Assembly: GCA_022701925.1 (NCBI GenBank)
Contig: JAKONM010000245.1
Span: 1-6,896, forward strand
Reading direction: 5' to 3'
DNA from: Microbacteriaceae bacterium
GTDB taxonomy: Bacteria; Actinomycetota; Actinomycetes; Actinomycetales; Microbacteriaceae
DNA: 6,896 nt
In this document: piece by piece, positions 5,671 through 6,896 of the stretch
Layout: each line of letters starts with the position of its first letter
How positions within the stretch are numbered: the first letter of the stretch is position 1
Notes under the pieces: model-generated
Told to the model about the DNA's origin: nothing
Database searches by the model: none
Seen by the model: the letters and a program-made list of their open reading frames with translations, nothing else
Translations under genes and position numbers: made by a program

Positions 5671-6234
5671 TCACGAGCAGGGCTCACGGGCTCCGGCGGG
5701 ATCCTCAGCGGTGCACCGTCCGCAGGAGTGCGAAGAGCCTGCTCGAGGACCCGCAGGAGCCCTGGTCGCTGCCGGGTCCACGAGATGCTGGAGGCGGCCC
5801 AGGAACGGGACCTGCCCGCGCACCAGCAGCCGCGCGGCGTCCTCCAACGACGCCCACGCCAGACGGTCGACCTCGGGCACCTCGAACGACCGACCGCCGC
5901 GGGTCATGGTGAACGTGCCGGGGGAGAAGCCGCTGAGGTCGAGATCGCCCTCGACTGCCCACAGCTCGACGACCTTGCCCGACGCCTGCCGCTCGTCGCC
6001 CAGGGGCTCGTACGGGGGCGCCGGGGGAGTGAGCCCGGTCTCCTCCCGGAACTCCCGCAGCGCCGCCTCCAGCGGCGCCTCGTGCTCCTCGAGCAGTCCC
6101 TTGGGGAACGACCAGGCCCGCTCGTCCTTCCGCGCCCAGAACGGTCCGCCCATGTGCGCCACGAGCACCTGCAGCGGGTCCCGGCGGAACACGAGAAGGC
6201 CGGCGCTCCTCGGAGCTCCGGCCTTCTCGATCAC
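5671..6234 (-). CDS. Nudix hydrolase (predicted NTP pyrophosphohydrolase)
   Basis: Predicted cytoplasmic Nudix enzyme cleaving a nucleoside-diphosphate-linked substrate; the actual substrate is unknown. The product is 187 residues from GTG at 6234. The Nudix box is complete at residues 46-68 (GX5EX7REUXEEXGU, with REFREETGL at the end). The preceding SAGLLVFR and GGPFWARKDERAWSFPKG resemble the family of predicted pyrophosphohydrolases often labelled COG4119. The start lies 10 nt after the qcrB stop on the same strand, so it may be read from the qcr operon; no clear ribosome binding site precedes it. The alternative GTG at 6192 (residue 15) would delete the first beta strand. The domain seems to end near residue 153 (VPFLGRLQHLVD). 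The last 34 residues are Ala/Pro/Ser/Cys-rich with much lower third-position GC and may be a recent extension. A link to respiration is not shown by the sequence. Confidence 0.9.
   Translation of the reverse strand: MIEKAGAPRSAGLLVFRRDPLQVLVAHMGGPFWARKDERAWSFPKGLLEEHEAPLEAALREFREETGLTPPAPPYEPLGDERQASGKVVELWAVEGDLDLSGFSPGTFTMTRGGRSFEVPEVDRLAWASLEDAARLLVRGQVPFLGRLQHLVDPAATRAPAGPRAGSSHSCGRCTAEDPAGAREPCS
6192..6229 (-). terminator. Hairpin between qcrB stop and Nudix coding start
   Basis: Outer arms cgagaaggccgg (6192-6203) and ccggccttctcg (6218-6229) are perfect 12-bp reverse complements. Inside the loop gctcc (6205-6209) and ggagc (6212-6216) pair again, so almost the whole 38 nt folds as one stem. 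On the - strand it lies 15 nt after the qcrB stop and begins 2 nt after the Nudix GTG. It could terminate or attenuate qcr transcription, protect the qcr mRNA end, or restrain Nudix translation. No T-run follows. Confidence 0.5.
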
Positions 6235-6244
6235 GCGCAGGGCG

Positions 6245-6896
6245 TCAGTGGTGCTTCGCGACCTCGATCTCGGTGCTGGTCACCGGCTCGATGCGGTCCT
6301 CGAAGAAGAACCGGCTGGCGACGGCCCGGGCGCGCTCGGTCACGGGGATGCGACCGGCGGCGTTCGGACGGATCATCAGCGGCTCGTAGTCGTTGAAGCT
6401 CACCAGCTTCCACCGCTCGTACTCGTCCACCGGCTCGTGGACCTCGATGTACTCGCCGCCCGGCAGCCGGACGATGCGACCGGACTCGAAGCCGTGCAGC
6501 ACGATCTGGCGGTCCTTCTTCTGCAGTGCCAGGCAGATGCGCTTCGTGATGAAGAACGCCAGCACCGGAGCGAGGAAGAGCATGAACTGCAGCGCCGTGA
6601 TCACGCCCTCGATCGACAGCATGAAGTGCGTCGCCACCAGGTCCGAGCTCGCCGCCGCCCACAGGACCGCGTAGAAGGTCACGCCGGCCGCCCCGATGGC
6701 GGTGCGGGTCGGCATGTTGCGGGGCCGGTCGAGGATGTGGTGCTCGCGCTTGTCGCCGGTCACCCACGCCTCGAGGAACGGGTAGGCGAAGAGGAAGACC
6801 ACCATGATCCCGGGCAGCACCAGCGCCGGCAGGAAGATGTTGAGCGACAGCGTCACCCCGAGGAAGGTGAACTCGGTGGGGATGCCCCCGCCCAGC
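6245..6896 (-). CDS. qcrB: QcrB, menaquinol-cytochrome c reductase cytochrome b, C-terminal part
   Basis: Membrane cytochrome b of the bc1 complex, which oxidises menaquinol and feeds electrons through QcrA and QcrC to the aa3 oxidase. Only the C-terminal 216 residues are in the window; the gene continues past the right edge. The apparent GTG start at 6856 is internal, because the frame stays open to the edge and reads LGGGIPTEFTFLG. Three membrane helices are visible (LNIFLPALVLPGIMVVFLFA, then one in AIGAAGVTFYAVLW, then ITALQFMLFLAPVLAFF). Between the first two lies the cytochrome b C-domain motif HHILDRPRNMPTRTAIG. A soluble tail of about 90 residues follows, as in actinobacterial QcrB. 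The heme His pairs and the PEWY quinol-site motif lie outside the window. The gene converges on ctaCDF, and its product is expected in the same supercomplex. The final residues are EVAKHH. Confidence 0.93.
   Translation of the reverse strand, partial: LGGGIPTEFTFLGVTLSLNIFLPALVLPGIMVVFLFAYPFLEAWVTGDKREHHILDRPRNMPTRTAIGAAGVTFYAVLWAAASSDLVATHFMLSIEGVITALQFMLFLAPVLAFFITKRICLALQKKDRQIVLHGFESGRIVRLPGGEYIEVHEPVDEYERWKLVSFNDYEPLMIRPNAAGRIPVTERARAVASRFFFEDRIEPVTSTEIEVAKHH

Noticed and set aside
5399..5674. Possible 91-codon - strand gene overlapping the Nudix stop as GTGA
   Set aside because: The 4-nt overlap looks like translational coupling, but third positions are mixed (roughly three quarters G/C, well below neighbouring genes), the product is Arg/Pro/Ala-rich, and no motif is recognisable. 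It also runs through the palindromic gap.
5365..6396. 343-codon + strand frame over the gap, Nudix and qcrB end
   Set aside because: It is the antisense shadow of two recognised - strand genes and consists of Arg-rich low-complexity sequence.

Overview
The window is a high-GC actinobacterial chromosome segment. Nearly every codon in the recognised genes ends in G or C. The gene content and layout look most like a Geodermatophilaceae-type genome (Blastococcus, Geodermatophilus, Modestobacter), but that placement is an inference from general resemblance, not a search. The core is the locus for the terminal branch of the aerobic respiratory chain.

Layout on the + strand: the end of an M20-family dipeptidase (start just off the left edge, stop at 1412); erpA, an A-type iron-sulfur carrier (1511-1897), probably read from a leaderless transcript; a 311-bp spacer (1898-2208) packed with inverted repeats; then ctaC-ctaD-ctaF (2209-5330), encoding three subunits of the aa3-type cytochrome c oxidase. 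CtaC is a predicted lipoprotein with all CuA ligands. CtaD carries every heme and CuB ligand and the D- and K-channel residues. CtaF is the actinobacterial subunit IV. A perfect 15-bp hairpin at 5348-5381 closes this operon.

Layout on the - strand: the last 216 residues of QcrB (cytochrome b of the bc1 complex; gene enters from the right edge, stop at 6245) are followed after 10 nt by a Nudix hydrolase (6234-5671). The qcr side and the cta side therefore converge on the stretch 5331-5670, which holds palindromes but no convincing gene.

Functionally, QcrB (menaquinol oxidation) and CtaC/D/F (oxygen reduction) are parts of the same III2-IV2 supercomplex described in mycobacteria and corynebacteria, and ErpA-type carriers supply iron-sulfur clusters to such enzymes. 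The convergent arrangement recalls Mycobacterium tuberculosis, where ctaE-qcrCAB and ctaC-ctaF also face each other, except that here ctaD sits between ctaC and ctaF.

I see no phage, CRISPR, transposase or new defence system. The parts not explained by ordinary genes are the structured erpA-ctaC spacer, especially a 19-bp hairpin whose only two non-Watson-Crick positions are both G-U pairs on the + strand; a strong hairpin overlapping the Nudix start just after the qcrB stop; and a 34-residue Nudix C-terminal tail with a different codon composition.
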